7,697 nucleotides of DNA, taken from Acetobacteraceae bacterium (GTDB taxonomy: Bacteria; Pseudomonadota; Alphaproteobacteria; Acetobacterales; Acetobacteraceae). The notes beneath the pieces are model-generated. The model made no database searches. It saw nothing but the letters and a program-made list of their open reading frames with translations, and was not told the DNA's origin. The stretch spans positions 1 to 7,697 of the forward strand of contig JADYYZ010000153.1 of NCBI GenBank assembly GCA_020853405.1, in the 5' to 3' direction. A program made the position numbers and the translations under genes. Shown piece after piece: positions 1-6,050 of the stretch (positions are counted from its first letter, which is position 1; each line of letters starts with the position of its first letter).

Positions 1-306
1 CGCGCGCTGCTGCTGGGCGCTGATCCGGCCGGCGCGAAGAGGGCCTTCCTGCGTGCCGCGAACCTGCGCCAGGAGACGCTGGACTATGCGGCGATGGGCC
101 GCGCGCTGGCCGGTGCCGCCGCCGCCGCGCCCGGCGATGCCGATGCCGCCTCGCTGTGGCTGCGCGCCGGCCGCGCGGCGGTCGGCGATCGCGACCGTAC
201 CGGCGGCGAGGCCTGGCTCCGGCGCGCGGCTGCCGCCGGCGGCGATGTCGGGCGCGAGGCACGCGCCGATCTCGCCGCACTGCGCGAGGCCGCGCCAGCG
301 CGCTGA
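1..306 (+). CDS. 3' end of an unidentified Ala/Arg-rich protein, possibly Sel1/TPR-like
   Basis: This is the C-terminal part (101 residues) of a gene that begins left of the window. The frame is open from base 1 and stops at TGA 304-306. The residues form alternating Ala/Leu/Arg-rich helices. Segments such as SLWLRAGRAA and AWLRRAAAAG followed by ARADLAAL look like the short helix pairs of Sel1 or tetratricopeptide repeats, which usually serve as protein-protein interaction scaffolds. No catalytic motif is visible. The gene converges on the phosphonate cluster, ending 22 bases from the phnE copy 2 stop, so it is probably not part of that operon. I do not recognise the protein. The helical-repeat reading rests on composition only and could simply reflect a GC-rich alanine-rich tail. 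Confidence 0.6.
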   Translation, partial: RALLLGADPAGAKRAFLRAANLRQETLDYAAMGRALAGAAAAAPGDADAASLWLRAGRAAVGDRDRTGGEAWLRRAAAAGGDVGREARADLAALREAAPAR

Positions 307-328
307 AGCGTCGTCAGCGAGCGTCCAT

Positions 329-1177
329 TCATCGGGGGCCGATCAGCCGCACGCGGATGCGGGCGCTGGCGAAGTCGATCGCGGCGACCACCAGCAGGAT
401 CATCAGGATGATGAACAGAACCTCGTCCCACAGCCGCACCCTGATCCGCTCGGCGATCTGCAGCCCGATGCCGCCGGCACCGACCACGCCCAGGATGGCA
501 GCGCTGCGCGTGTTGCTCTCGAAGAAATAGAGCGCCTGCGCCAGCATCACCGGCATCACCTCCGGCACCAGGCCGAAGCGCACCACCAAAAGCCGCCCGG
601 CGCCGGTGGCGCGCACGCCCTCGGCCACCTTCGGATCAGCGTTCTCGATCGCCTCGGCAAAGAGTTTCGCCAGCACGAACAGGTCGGCGGTGAAGATCGC
701 CAGCACGCCGGCGAGCGGGCCGAGCCCTACCGCGCGCACATAGGCGAGCGCCCAGATCAGCACATCGACGCCGCGGAAGGTGTCGAACACGCGGCGCACC
801 AGGAAATGCAGCACGCGGTTGGCGACCACGTTGGCGGCACCCAGCACGCCGAGCGGGATCGCCACCAGGGCTGCCATCACCGTGCCCAGGAAGGCCATCG
901 CCACGCTCTCGCCCAGGCCCTGGAAGATCTGGTCGGCCTGTTCGCCCGGGCTGGGCGGGATCATGAGGCGGAGGATCGTCAGCACGCCCTGCTGGCCGAA
1001 CAGGCCGTTGGCGATGCGTGCCGGCGAGAAATCGAACCACCACAGCAGCAGGCCGAGCCAGAGCAGGAAGAACGACCAGCCGGCGCCGGCGGCGGCCCGG
1101 CCGGCCGGCGTGCGGGCGAAGGCCCGCGGCAGGCGCGCCCGCCAGTCAGCCACCTCGGCCGCGCTCAAGGGCGGCAT
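329..1177 (-). CDS. phnE: Phosphonate ABC transporter permease PhnE, second copy
   Basis: This is a 282-residue inner-membrane permease subunit, one half of the channel that passes phosphonates from PhnD into the cytoplasm using PhnC ATPase. Hydrophobic spans are visible near residues 33-48, 92-112, 138-170, 203-219 and 252-270. The ABC-permease EAA loop, which docks on the ATPase, is at about 186-209 (EGVRATGAGR, then LVPEVMP). It is followed by GVVGAGGIGLQIAERI (230-245), typical of PhnE. The start ATG (1177-1175) overlaps the TGA of phnE copy 1 by one base (TGATG), and GGGGTGG lies just upstream as a Shine-Dalgarno site, so translation is probably coupled. Two adjacent phnE genes are common in alphaproteobacteria and are thought to encode a heterodimeric channel. 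It is the last gene of the phnD-E-E unit. The N-terminal 30 residues are a polar cytosolic extension. Confidence 0.95.
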   Translation of the reverse strand: MPPLSAAEVADWRARLPRAFARTPAGRAAAGAGWSFFLLWLGLLLWWFDFSPARIANGLFGQQGVLTILRLMIPPSPGEQADQIFQGLGESVAMAFLGTVMAALVAIPLGVLGAANVVANRVLHFLVRRVFDTFRGVDVLIWALAYVRAVGLGPLAGVLAIFTADLFVLAKLFAEAIENADPKVAEGVRATGAGRLLVVRFGLVPEVMPVMLAQALYFFESNTRSAAILGVVGAGGIGLQIAERIRVRLWDEVLFIILMILLVVAAIDFASARIRVRLIGPR

Positions 1178-2073
1178 CACGCCACCCCGCCGGCCGCGCC
1201 GATCACGCGATGGCGCAGCTGCTCGCTCAGAAGGTCGATCAGCATCACGCTCAGGATCACCAGCACGACGATCGCGGAGATCTCCTCGTAATAGTTCGCG
1301 GCGATCACGTGGTAGAGCTCCTGGCCGATGCCGCCGGCGCCGACGAAGCCGATCACGCTGGCGCCGCGCACGTTCACCTCGAAGCGCAGCAGAACGTAGC
1401 TCAGGAAATTGGGCAGCACCTGCGGCAGGATCGCAAAGCGCACGCCGTGCGCCCAGGTGCCGCCGGCGCTCGCCACGCCCTCCCACGGTCTCATGTCGGC
1501 GTTCTCGACCACCTCGGCGAACAGTTTGCCGAGCGCGCCGACGCTGTGCAGCGCGATCGCGACGATGCCAGCCAGCGGCCCGACGCCGAATCCCCAGACC
1601 AGGATCAGCGCGTAGACGATGTCGGGCACGCTGCGGAACAGATCGAGGCACCGTCGCGCGGCAATCGACGCCAGCGGCGCCCGCCCCATCAGGTTGCGCG
1701 ATGCGGGAAAGCCGAGCAGCAGGCCGCCACTCGCCCCGATCAGCGTGCCGAGTGCCGCCATCTGGCTGGTTTCGAACAGCAGCCACGACCATTCGTCCAG
1801 CCGGTACATCCAGTAGGCCAGGCTGCCTTCGGTCTTGACGCCGCCGAACAGGCTGGCAAGCCTGAGATCGGGCATGGTGCGCGCGAAATACTCGCCGACC
1901 CGCGGCAGGCCGGCGAGCAGGGTTTTCGGGTGCACCTCGTCGATCCAGGCAGCGGCGGCAAGGCAGGCGAGGAAGATCGCGCCGCCGACGAGCGTGGCCC
2001 GCCGCCGCGCCCTTCCTGCATCCCGCAACGCCGCCTCCATGCGGGCAACGAGGTCGGGGGCGGCCGCGCTCAT
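1177..2073 (-). CDS. phnE: Phosphonate ABC transporter permease PhnE, first copy
   Basis: This 298-residue inner-membrane permease is the partner of the second PhnE. A first transmembrane helix lies at about 27-43. A soluble loop follows (45-95; HPKTLLAGLPRVGEYFARTMPDL), a stretch typical of the longer PhnE form. Further hydrophobic spans are near 105-121, 152-183, 214-230 and 265-283. The EAA loop that contacts PhnC is at about 198-218 (EGVASAGGTW, then FAILPQVLPN), followed by IGFVGAGGIGQELY (241-254). The two PhnE proteins share the EAA and GAGGIG blocks but differ widely elsewhere, so they look like old paralogs rather than a recent duplication. It lies 60 bases downstream of phnD, in the same reading frame, with no alternative start codon in the gap. 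The Shine-Dalgarno signal before ATG 2073-2071 is weak. The start is therefore fairly but not fully certain. Confidence 0.95.
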   Translation of the reverse strand: MSAAAPDLVARMEAALRDAGRARRRATLVGGAIFLACLAAAAWIDEVHPKTLLAGLPRVGEYFARTMPDLRLASLFGGVKTEGSLAYWMYRLDEWSWLLFETSQMAALGTLIGASGGLLLGFPASRNLMGRAPLASIAARRCLDLFRSVPDIVYALILVWGFGVGPLAGIVAIALHSVGALGKLFAEVVENADMRPWEGVASAGGTWAHGVRFAILPQVLPNFLSYVLLRFEVNVRGASVIGFVGAGGIGQELYHVIAANYYEEISAIVVLVILSVMLIDLLSEQLRHRVIGAAGGVA

Positions 2074-2133
2074 GCGCCGGCGAGACGGTCCCGGCGTGGC
2101 GCGGAAGGCCGGGGCGGCAAGGTCAGGTGAGGC

Positions 2134-3111
2134 TCAACGCGCGCGCCTGGCCGCGGCCTCGGCCTGGCGCATCTCGACGAACACGGCGTAGTCCTCGTGG
2201 CGGGTCGGCACCCAGCCGATCGCGCTGCCGCGTTCGATCGCCTGGTGCACCGCGGGTGCCGCCTTCGGCAGCGCCATGTGGAAGGCGATCATGTCGTCCT
2301 TGAAGCTTCGCGGCAGCGCGCTGCGCACCACGATCGGGCCGCTCTGGATCGGGCGCGACTTCCAGATGATGCGCAGGTCGCGCATGTCGAGCATGCCCTT
2401 CTCGACCATGGTGTGCAGCACGCCGCGGGTGAAGCCCTGGAGCGGATCGCCGATGCCCGACACCCACGCGACACCGGCATCGTACTGGCGCTGCAGCACG
2501 GCGACCACCGCCTGCTCGTGGCCGCCGGCGAAGCCGGTGCGCGAGAAGAAGCGACCCGCCTCGGGATCGTAGCCGGCGGCACGCAGCTCGGCGCGCGGGA
2601 TCAGGTAGCCCGAGGCCGAGTTCGGATCCGCCCAGGCCATCGCCTTGCCGCGCAGCCCGGCGATGTCGGTGATGCCGGAATCGGCGCGCACATACATCGC
2701 CGCGATGTAGCTGGTGCTGCCATCGGCCTCCTGCGTCACCAGGATCGGCTCGACCGCGCCGTGCGTGTCGAGCCAGACCGCGGCATAGGCGGCCGGCGAC
2801 ATGGTGGAGAGCTCGATCTGGCCGGCCGCGAACGCCTGGCCGACGCCGGCATAGTCGGCCGCGGCGAACAGCCGTACCGGAATCTCGAACGTCTCCTCCA
2901 GCAGCGCCCGATAGGCGCCGTAGCGGCCCAGGCGATCGGCCTCGTTCTCGCCGCCCAGCAGCCCGATGCGCAGCACCGGCACCTCGCTCGCCCAGGTGCG
3001 CCGGCCGGGCTCGGGAAGCCGATCAGCTGCGGCGGCGGCGAATGGGGCGGTGGTGGCCGCGGCAAGCAGCGCGCGGCGAGAGATCGGGCGGGCATCGGCG
3101 GACGCACTCAT
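2134..3111 (-). CDS. phnD: Phosphonate ABC transporter periplasmic binding protein PhnD
   Basis: This 325-residue periplasmic protein binds phosphonates and delivers them to the PhnE channel. The N-terminus (ISRRALLAAATTAPFAAAAA, residues 10-29) looks like a twin-arginine leader with cleavage near residue 29. Family motifs follow in order: ADYAGVGQAF (85-94), a ligand-loop region TMSPAAYAAVW (103-113), DPNSASGYLIP (162-172, matching the DPNSTSG block of E. coli PhnD) and GGHE (196-199), whose Glu corresponds to a ligand-binding residue in E. coli PhnD. The later E. coli NTENLD segment is replaced here by SGIGDP, so ligand preference may differ. I chose ATG 3111-3109 because AGGAG lies 11 bases upstream. 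An earlier in-frame TTG at 3132 would put that site inside the gene. It heads the phnD-E-E unit and diverges from the methyltransferase gene. Confidence 0.95.
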   Translation of the reverse strand: MSASADARPISRRALLAAATTAPFAAAAADRLPEPGRRTWASEVPVLRIGLLGGENEADRLGRYGAYRALLEETFEIPVRLFAAADYAGVGQAFAAGQIELSTMSPAAYAAVWLDTHGAVEPILVTQEADGSTSYIAAMYVRADSGITDIAGLRGKAMAWADPNSASGYLIPRAELRAAGYDPEAGRFFSRTGFAGGHEQAVVAVLQRQYDAGVAWVSGIGDPLQGFTRGVLHTMVEKGMLDMRDLRIIWKSRPIQSGPIVVRSALPRSFKDDMIAFHMALPKAAPAVHQAIERGSAIGWVPTRHEDYAVFVEMRQAEAAARRAR

Positions 3112-3132
3112 CGTCAGGCGAACTCCTGGCAA
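3109..3132 (-). promoter_or_regulatory. Ribosome binding site that fixes the phnD start
   Basis: Read on the minus strand, AGGAG occurs 11 bases before ATG 3111-3109. A TTG at 3132-3130 is in frame and would extend the protein by seven residues (MPGVRLT), but it would place the ribosome site inside the coding sequence and put extra residues ahead of the Tat-like leader. The ATG is therefore the better start. Confidence 0.6.
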
Positions 3133-3143
3133 CCGGGCCGCCC

Positions 3144-3172
3144 ACTATGCCCGATCCGCGCCGGCCAGGCCA
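3144..3172 (-). promoter_or_regulatory. Weak candidate sigma-70-type promoter for phnD-E-E
   Basis: On the minus strand, CATAGT (3149-3144; four of six matches to TATAAT) is preceded at 17-base spacing by TGGCCT (3172-3167; three of six matches to TTGACA). Position and spacing suit phnD, which starts 33 bases beyond the -10 box, but the -35 match is poor. No Pho box or PhnF-like operator was recognised in this gap. Low confidence. Confidence 0.25.
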
Positions 3173-3180
3173 CGGCGCGA

Positions 3181-3192
3181 CTGCCGAGGCAG
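3181..3192. repeat. Perfect 12-base palindrome with two-base centre in the phnD/methyltransferase gap
   Basis: CTGCC-GA-GGCAG has two five-base arms that pair perfectly around a GA centre. It lies between the divergent phnD and methyltransferase genes, just upstream of the weak phnD promoter candidate, where a regulator could bind. In DNA this GC-rich, short palindromes arise often by chance, so a role is only a possibility. Confidence 0.35.
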
Positions 3193-3240
3193 CATCGACG
3201 ATACCGCGTGGACGGCATTGGCGCGGCGGCGCAGGATGGC

Positions 3241-3262
3241 GCGAGTTGCTCTCGCATTTTTT
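3241..3262 (+). terminator. Possible intrinsic terminator or attenuator upstream of the methyltransferase
   Basis: GCGAG (3241-3245) can pair with CTCGC (3251-3255) around a TTGCT loop, and after one A there is a run of six T (3257-3262). The order of stem then T-run fits a rho-independent terminator for plus-strand transcripts. The five-base-pair stem is short for this class. It lies only 35 bases before the methyltransferase start, so it would either attenuate that gene or block antisense read-through from the left. Confidence 0.3.
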
Positions 3263-3297
3263 CTCTCTCTCGCTGGAAGCCGGGGAGTTTCCCGAGG

Positions 3298-4083
3298 ATG
3301 CCCGCACCGCCGATACGATTCGACGACGGCGCCGCCTATGAGCAGCTGATGGGGGTCTGGAGCCGCGCGGCGGGCGACATCTTCCTCGACTGGCTGGCGC
3401 CACGCGATGGCCTCAACTGGATCGACGTCGGCTGCGGCAACGGCGCCTTCACGGAGCTGCTGTGCACGCGCCACGCACCCGCCGGGGTCGAGGGTATCGA
3501 CCCGTCGGATGCGCAGCTGGAATTCGCGCGAAGCCGCCCCGGCGCGCGGCTCGCGCGGTTCCGGAGCGGCGATGCGATGGCGCTGCCCTTCGCGGACGGG
3601 GTCTTCGATGCCGCGGTGATGACGCTGGTGATCGTCTTCGTTCCCGATCCGGCGCGGGCCGTTGCCGAGATGGCGCGGGTGGTGGCGCCCGGCGGCAGCG
3701 TTTCGAGCTTCATCTGGGATGTGGAGGGCGGCGGCTTCCCGCTGGATGCGCCACGGGCCGAGATGCGCGCCATGAGTCTTCCGCCGCTCATGCCGCCGAG
3801 CGCGGATGCGGCCCGGCTGGACGCGCTGCATGACCTGTGGAGCGCGGCCGGCCTGCGCGCGGTCGAAACCCGCACCATCACGGTGCAGCGCCGTTTCGCC
3901 GATTTCGACGAGTACTGGGCGACCTGCCTTCTGTCGTCGGGCATCAGGCAGGCCCTCGCCGCGCTGCCGCCCGCCGAGGCCGCGGCACTGCGCGAGCGGA
4001 CCAGGGCACGGCTTGCGATCGACGATGCCGGGCGGATCACCTGCACGGCGCTCGCGAATGCGGTCAAGGGCGTGAAGGCGTGA
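3298..4083 (+). CDS. Class I SAM-dependent methyltransferase (Methyltransf_11/25 type)
   Basis: This 261-residue soluble enzyme transfers a methyl group from S-adenosylmethionine to an unknown acceptor. The Rossmann-fold SAM motifs are clear: motif I IDVGCGNGAF (42-51), the acidic residue ending strand 2 in GIDPSD (66-71), GDAMALPFADGVFDAAV (starting at 91) for motif II, and VPDPARAVAEMARVVAPGG for the following helix and strand. An N-terminal YEQLMGVWSR block is shared with a common family of uncharacterised methyltransferases. I chose ATG 3298-3300 because GGGGAG (3282-3287) lies 10 bases upstream and the protein family begins here, although the frame stays open far upstream as a shadow. 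The gene opposes its neighbours: it diverges from phnD and overlaps the 3' end of phnC by 20 bases. The substrate cannot be read from the sequence, and a link to phosphonate metabolism is unproven. Confidence 0.9.
   Translation: MPAPPIRFDDGAAYEQLMGVWSRAAGDIFLDWLAPRDGLNWIDVGCGNGAFTELLCTRHAPAGVEGIDPSDAQLEFARSRPGARLARFRSGDAMALPFADGVFDAAVMTLVIVFVPDPARAVAEMARVVAPGGSVSSFIWDVEGGGFPLDAPRAEMRAMSLPPLMPPSADAARLDALHDLWSAAGLRAVETRTITVQRRFADFDEYWATCLLSSGIRQALAALPPAEAAALRERTRARLAIDDAGRITCTALANAVKGVKA
4064..4083. other. Tail-to-tail coding overlap of phnC and the methyltransferase gene
   Basis: The last 20 bases of both genes are shared on opposite strands. The methyltransferase stop (TGA 4081-4083) lies inside phnC, and the phnC stop (4066-4064) lies inside the methyltransferase gene. 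No terminator hairpin with a T-run is visible here, so transcripts from either side could form an antisense overlap. Confidence 0.9.
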
Positions 4084-4882
4084 CCTCGCACGGTCGCGCG
4101 CGCGGGGGTGCGCTGCCGGGTCGTGCGTCGGCGTCGTCGATCTCGTGCTCGTCGACGCCGTAGATCGCGCGCACACGCCCTGGGTCGAGCTGGGCGGGGG
4201 TGCCGTCGAACACCACCCGCCCATCGAGCAGGCCGACGATGCGTTCGCAGTAGGTGCGGGCGGTGTCCAGCGTGTGCAGGTTGACGATCACCGTCATGCG
4301 CTCGGTGCGGTTGATGCCGCGCAGCGCCTCCATCACCACCCTGGCGTTGCGCGGATCGAGCGAGGCGATCGGCTCGTCGGCAAGCAGGATCTTCGGCTCC
4401 TGCACCAGGGCGCGGCAGATCGCCACGCGCTGCTGCTGGCCGCCTGAAAGCGTGTCGGTACGCTGAAGCGCGAGCTCGGCAAGGTCGAAGCGGTCGAGCG
4501 TGGCGAGCGCCATCGCCCGCTCCTCGGCGGTGAACCGATTGAGGAGCGAGGACAGCAGCGGGCGATGGTTCAGCCGCCCGATCAGAACGTTGGTGAGCAC
4601 GTCGAGCCGGCCCACCAGGTTGAACTGCTGGAAGATCATCGCGCAGCTGGCGCGCCAGTCGCGAAGTGCCGCGCCGGCGAGCGCCCCGACCTCGCGCCCG
4701 GCATAGCGGATATGCCCCGCGGTCGGGTCGATCAGGCGGCTGACCAGCCGCAGCAGCGTGGACTTGCCCGCCCCCGACCTGCCGATCACGCCGAGCATCA
4801 CGCCATCGGGGATGGCAAGTGTCACGTGATCGACGGCGGTCCGCTCGCCGAAGGTCCGCGTCAGCCCGTCGAGCTCAAGCAT
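4064..4882 (-). CDS. phnC: Phosphonate ABC transporter ATP-binding protein PhnC
   Basis: This 272-residue cytoplasmic ATPase powers phosphonate import with PhnE and PhnD. All ABC motifs are intact: Walker A GRSGAGKST (34-42), Q-loop FQQFNL (84-89), signature LSGGQQQR (145-152), Walker B ILLADEP (165-171), D-loop SLD (174-176) and switch His203 in VNLHTLD. The ATG (4882-4880) overlaps the phnM stop by eight bases and follows a G-rich ribosome site (GGGGATGG), so it is translationally coupled to phnM. Its transport partners are not next in line: a methyltransferase gene on the other strand separates it from phnD. The Pro/Arg-rich C-terminal tail (about the last 20 residues) runs past the expected family end and overlaps the methyltransferase 3' end by 20 bases. 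The protein is about ten residues longer than the E. coli protein. Confidence 0.95.
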   Translation of the reverse strand: MLELDGLTRTFGERTAVDHVTLAIPDGVMLGVIGRSGAGKSTLLRLVSRLIDPTAGHIRYAGREVGALAGAALRDWRASCAMIFQQFNLVGRLDVLTNVLIGRLNHRPLLSSLLNRFTAEERAMALATLDRFDLAELALQRTDTLSGGQQQRVAICRALVQEPKILLADEPIASLDPRNARVVMEALRGINRTERMTVIVNLHTLDTARTYCERIVGLLDGRVVFDGTPAQLDPGRVRAIYGVDEHEIDDADARPGSAPPRARPCEVTPSRP

Positions 4883-6050
4883 CCATCCCCATCCCGGCCG
4901 CCCCGATCCCGGCTGCGGGTGCGGCGAGGAAGCGTGGCACGCCCTCGACCAGGGTTGCCACCACGCGCGCCACCGGCGGTGCCGGGTCGATCAGCACCAG
5001 GTCGGCGCGCGCGCCGACCGCGATCCGGCCGCGATCGGCAAGCCCCACGGAGGCGGCCGGGTTGGCGGCGATCAGCGCCCAGGCCTCCGGCAGGGTCTTC
5101 ACGCCGCGCCCGGCCAGTGCGAACGCAGCCGGCAGCATCGCGCCCCAGACATAGTCGCTGACCAGCACGTCGCACAGGTTCTCGCGCACCATCGCCTCGG
5201 CCGAATGCCAGCCGAGATGGCTGCCGCCGCGCACCACGTTGGGGCAGCCCATCACCACGCTTTCGCCCGCTGCCCGCGCCGCCCGCGCGGTCTCGGCGTT
5301 CATCGGGAACTCGCAGATGCTGGCCCCTTCGCCGCGCCAGCGCGCCCTGGCCGCGGGCGATTCGTCGTCGTGGCTGGCGATCGGCAATCCGTGGCGGCGT
5401 GCCGCCTCGAGCACGCGGGCGAGCGCGGCCTCGCCCTCGGCCTCGCGCGCCAGCATGCGCTCGGCCAGCGCCCGGATTTCCGCAGCCGAGACGCCGGCGC
5501 GCCTGGCGTAGGGAAAGGCGCCGGCAGGGTCGCGGGTCTTCTTCGCGATCGAGGCGGTATGGTCGTTCACCGCGACCATGTGCGCGCGCCCGGCCGCGAT
5601 CGCCTCGAGCGCGAGCGGCGCCTGGTCGGGCGCGATCGCCTCCATGCGCAGATGCACGCGATGCTCGACCCGCGCGCGCGGGCGCAGGCGGTCCAGCGCA
5701 TCGAGCAGGGCCGAGAACATCTCGCCGCCGCGCAGGCCGGGTTCCCACGACAGCGTGACCCCGTGGAACAGCGTGGTGATGCCCGCCGCCGCGGCCTGCG
5801 CATCGGCGTCCGCCATCGCGAGGTCGATCGGCAGGCTGACGCCGGGGCGCGGCTGCACGTTGCGTTCGAACGCATCGCCGTGCAGGTCGATGATGCCGGG
5901 TGCCAGCACCAGGCCGGCAGCATCCAGCACCGCCGCGTTGCGCGGGGCGTCGCCGCCGATCGCGGCGATGCGCCCATCCTCGACCCCAAGCGTGGTCTCG
6001 ACCGCCTCGCCGTCGAGCAGGATGCGGGCGCCGGTGATGGCAAGGCGCAT
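4875..6050 (-). CDS. phnM: PhnM: alpha-D-ribose 1-methylphosphonate 5-triphosphate diphosphatase (HGD-type)
   Basis: This 391-residue amidohydrolase-superfamily enzyme releases pyrophosphate from ribose 1-methylphosphonate 5-triphosphate, giving the 5-phosphate substrate of PhnJ. Visible motifs are PGIIDLHGDAFER (51-63), QPRPGV (66-71), EHRVHLRME (129-137), NDHT (162-165), ASHDDES (225-231), GCPNVVRGGSHLGW (268-281) and SDYVW (298-302). These match PhnM in order. However, from memory E. coli has ELHTDNLDK, MDHSPGQRQF and SDYYPASLL at the corresponding places, so this is a distinct PhnM form, resembling one seen in alphaproteobacteria. The start ATG (6050-6048) overlaps the phnF stop by one base (TGATG), with GGTGG upstream inside the end of phnF. 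The 3' end overlaps phnC. It is thus the middle gene of a phnF-M-C unit, opposite in strand to the core C-P lyase genes. The function is inferred from the family; a related phosphonate-nucleotide substrate is possible. Confidence 0.92.
   Translation of the reverse strand: MRLAITGARILLDGEAVETTLGVEDGRIAAIGGDAPRNAAVLDAAGLVLAPGIIDLHGDAFERNVQPRPGVSLPIDLAMADADAQAAAAGITTLFHGVTLSWEPGLRGGEMFSALLDALDRLRPRARVEHRVHLRMEAIAPDQAPLALEAIAAGRAHMVAVNDHTASIAKKTRDPAGAFPYARRAGVSAAEIRALAERMLAREAEGEAALARVLEAARRHGLPIASHDDESPAARARWRGEGASICEFPMNAETARAARAAGESVVMGCPNVVRGGSHLGWHSAEAMVRENLCDVLVSDYVWGAMLPAAFALAGRGVKTLPEAWALIAANPAASVGLADRGRIAVGARADLVLIDPAPPVARVVATLVEGVPRFLAAPAAGIGAAGMGMDA

Noticed and set aside
307..328. Possible bidirectional terminator between the left-edge gene and phnE copy 2
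   Set aside because: The gap is only 22 bases, and no stem with a T-run is visible on either strand.
53..1291. Long plus-strand frame of 412 codons antisense to the two phnE genes
   Set aside because: Composition is His/Arg/Gln-rich without family motifs, and it lies opposite clear PhnE permeases. It is a shadow frame caused by high GC.
329..1792. A 487-residue frame suggesting that phnE copy 2 is a fusion or frameshifted gene
   Set aside because: The part beyond 1177 is an out-of-frame shadow of phnE copy 1, which itself is intact with its own stop overlapping the next start (TGATG).
2197..3297. Plus-strand extension of the methyltransferase frame upstream over phnD
   Set aside because: The frame is open but antisense to phnD. 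The protein family begins at 3298, where a ribosome site is present.
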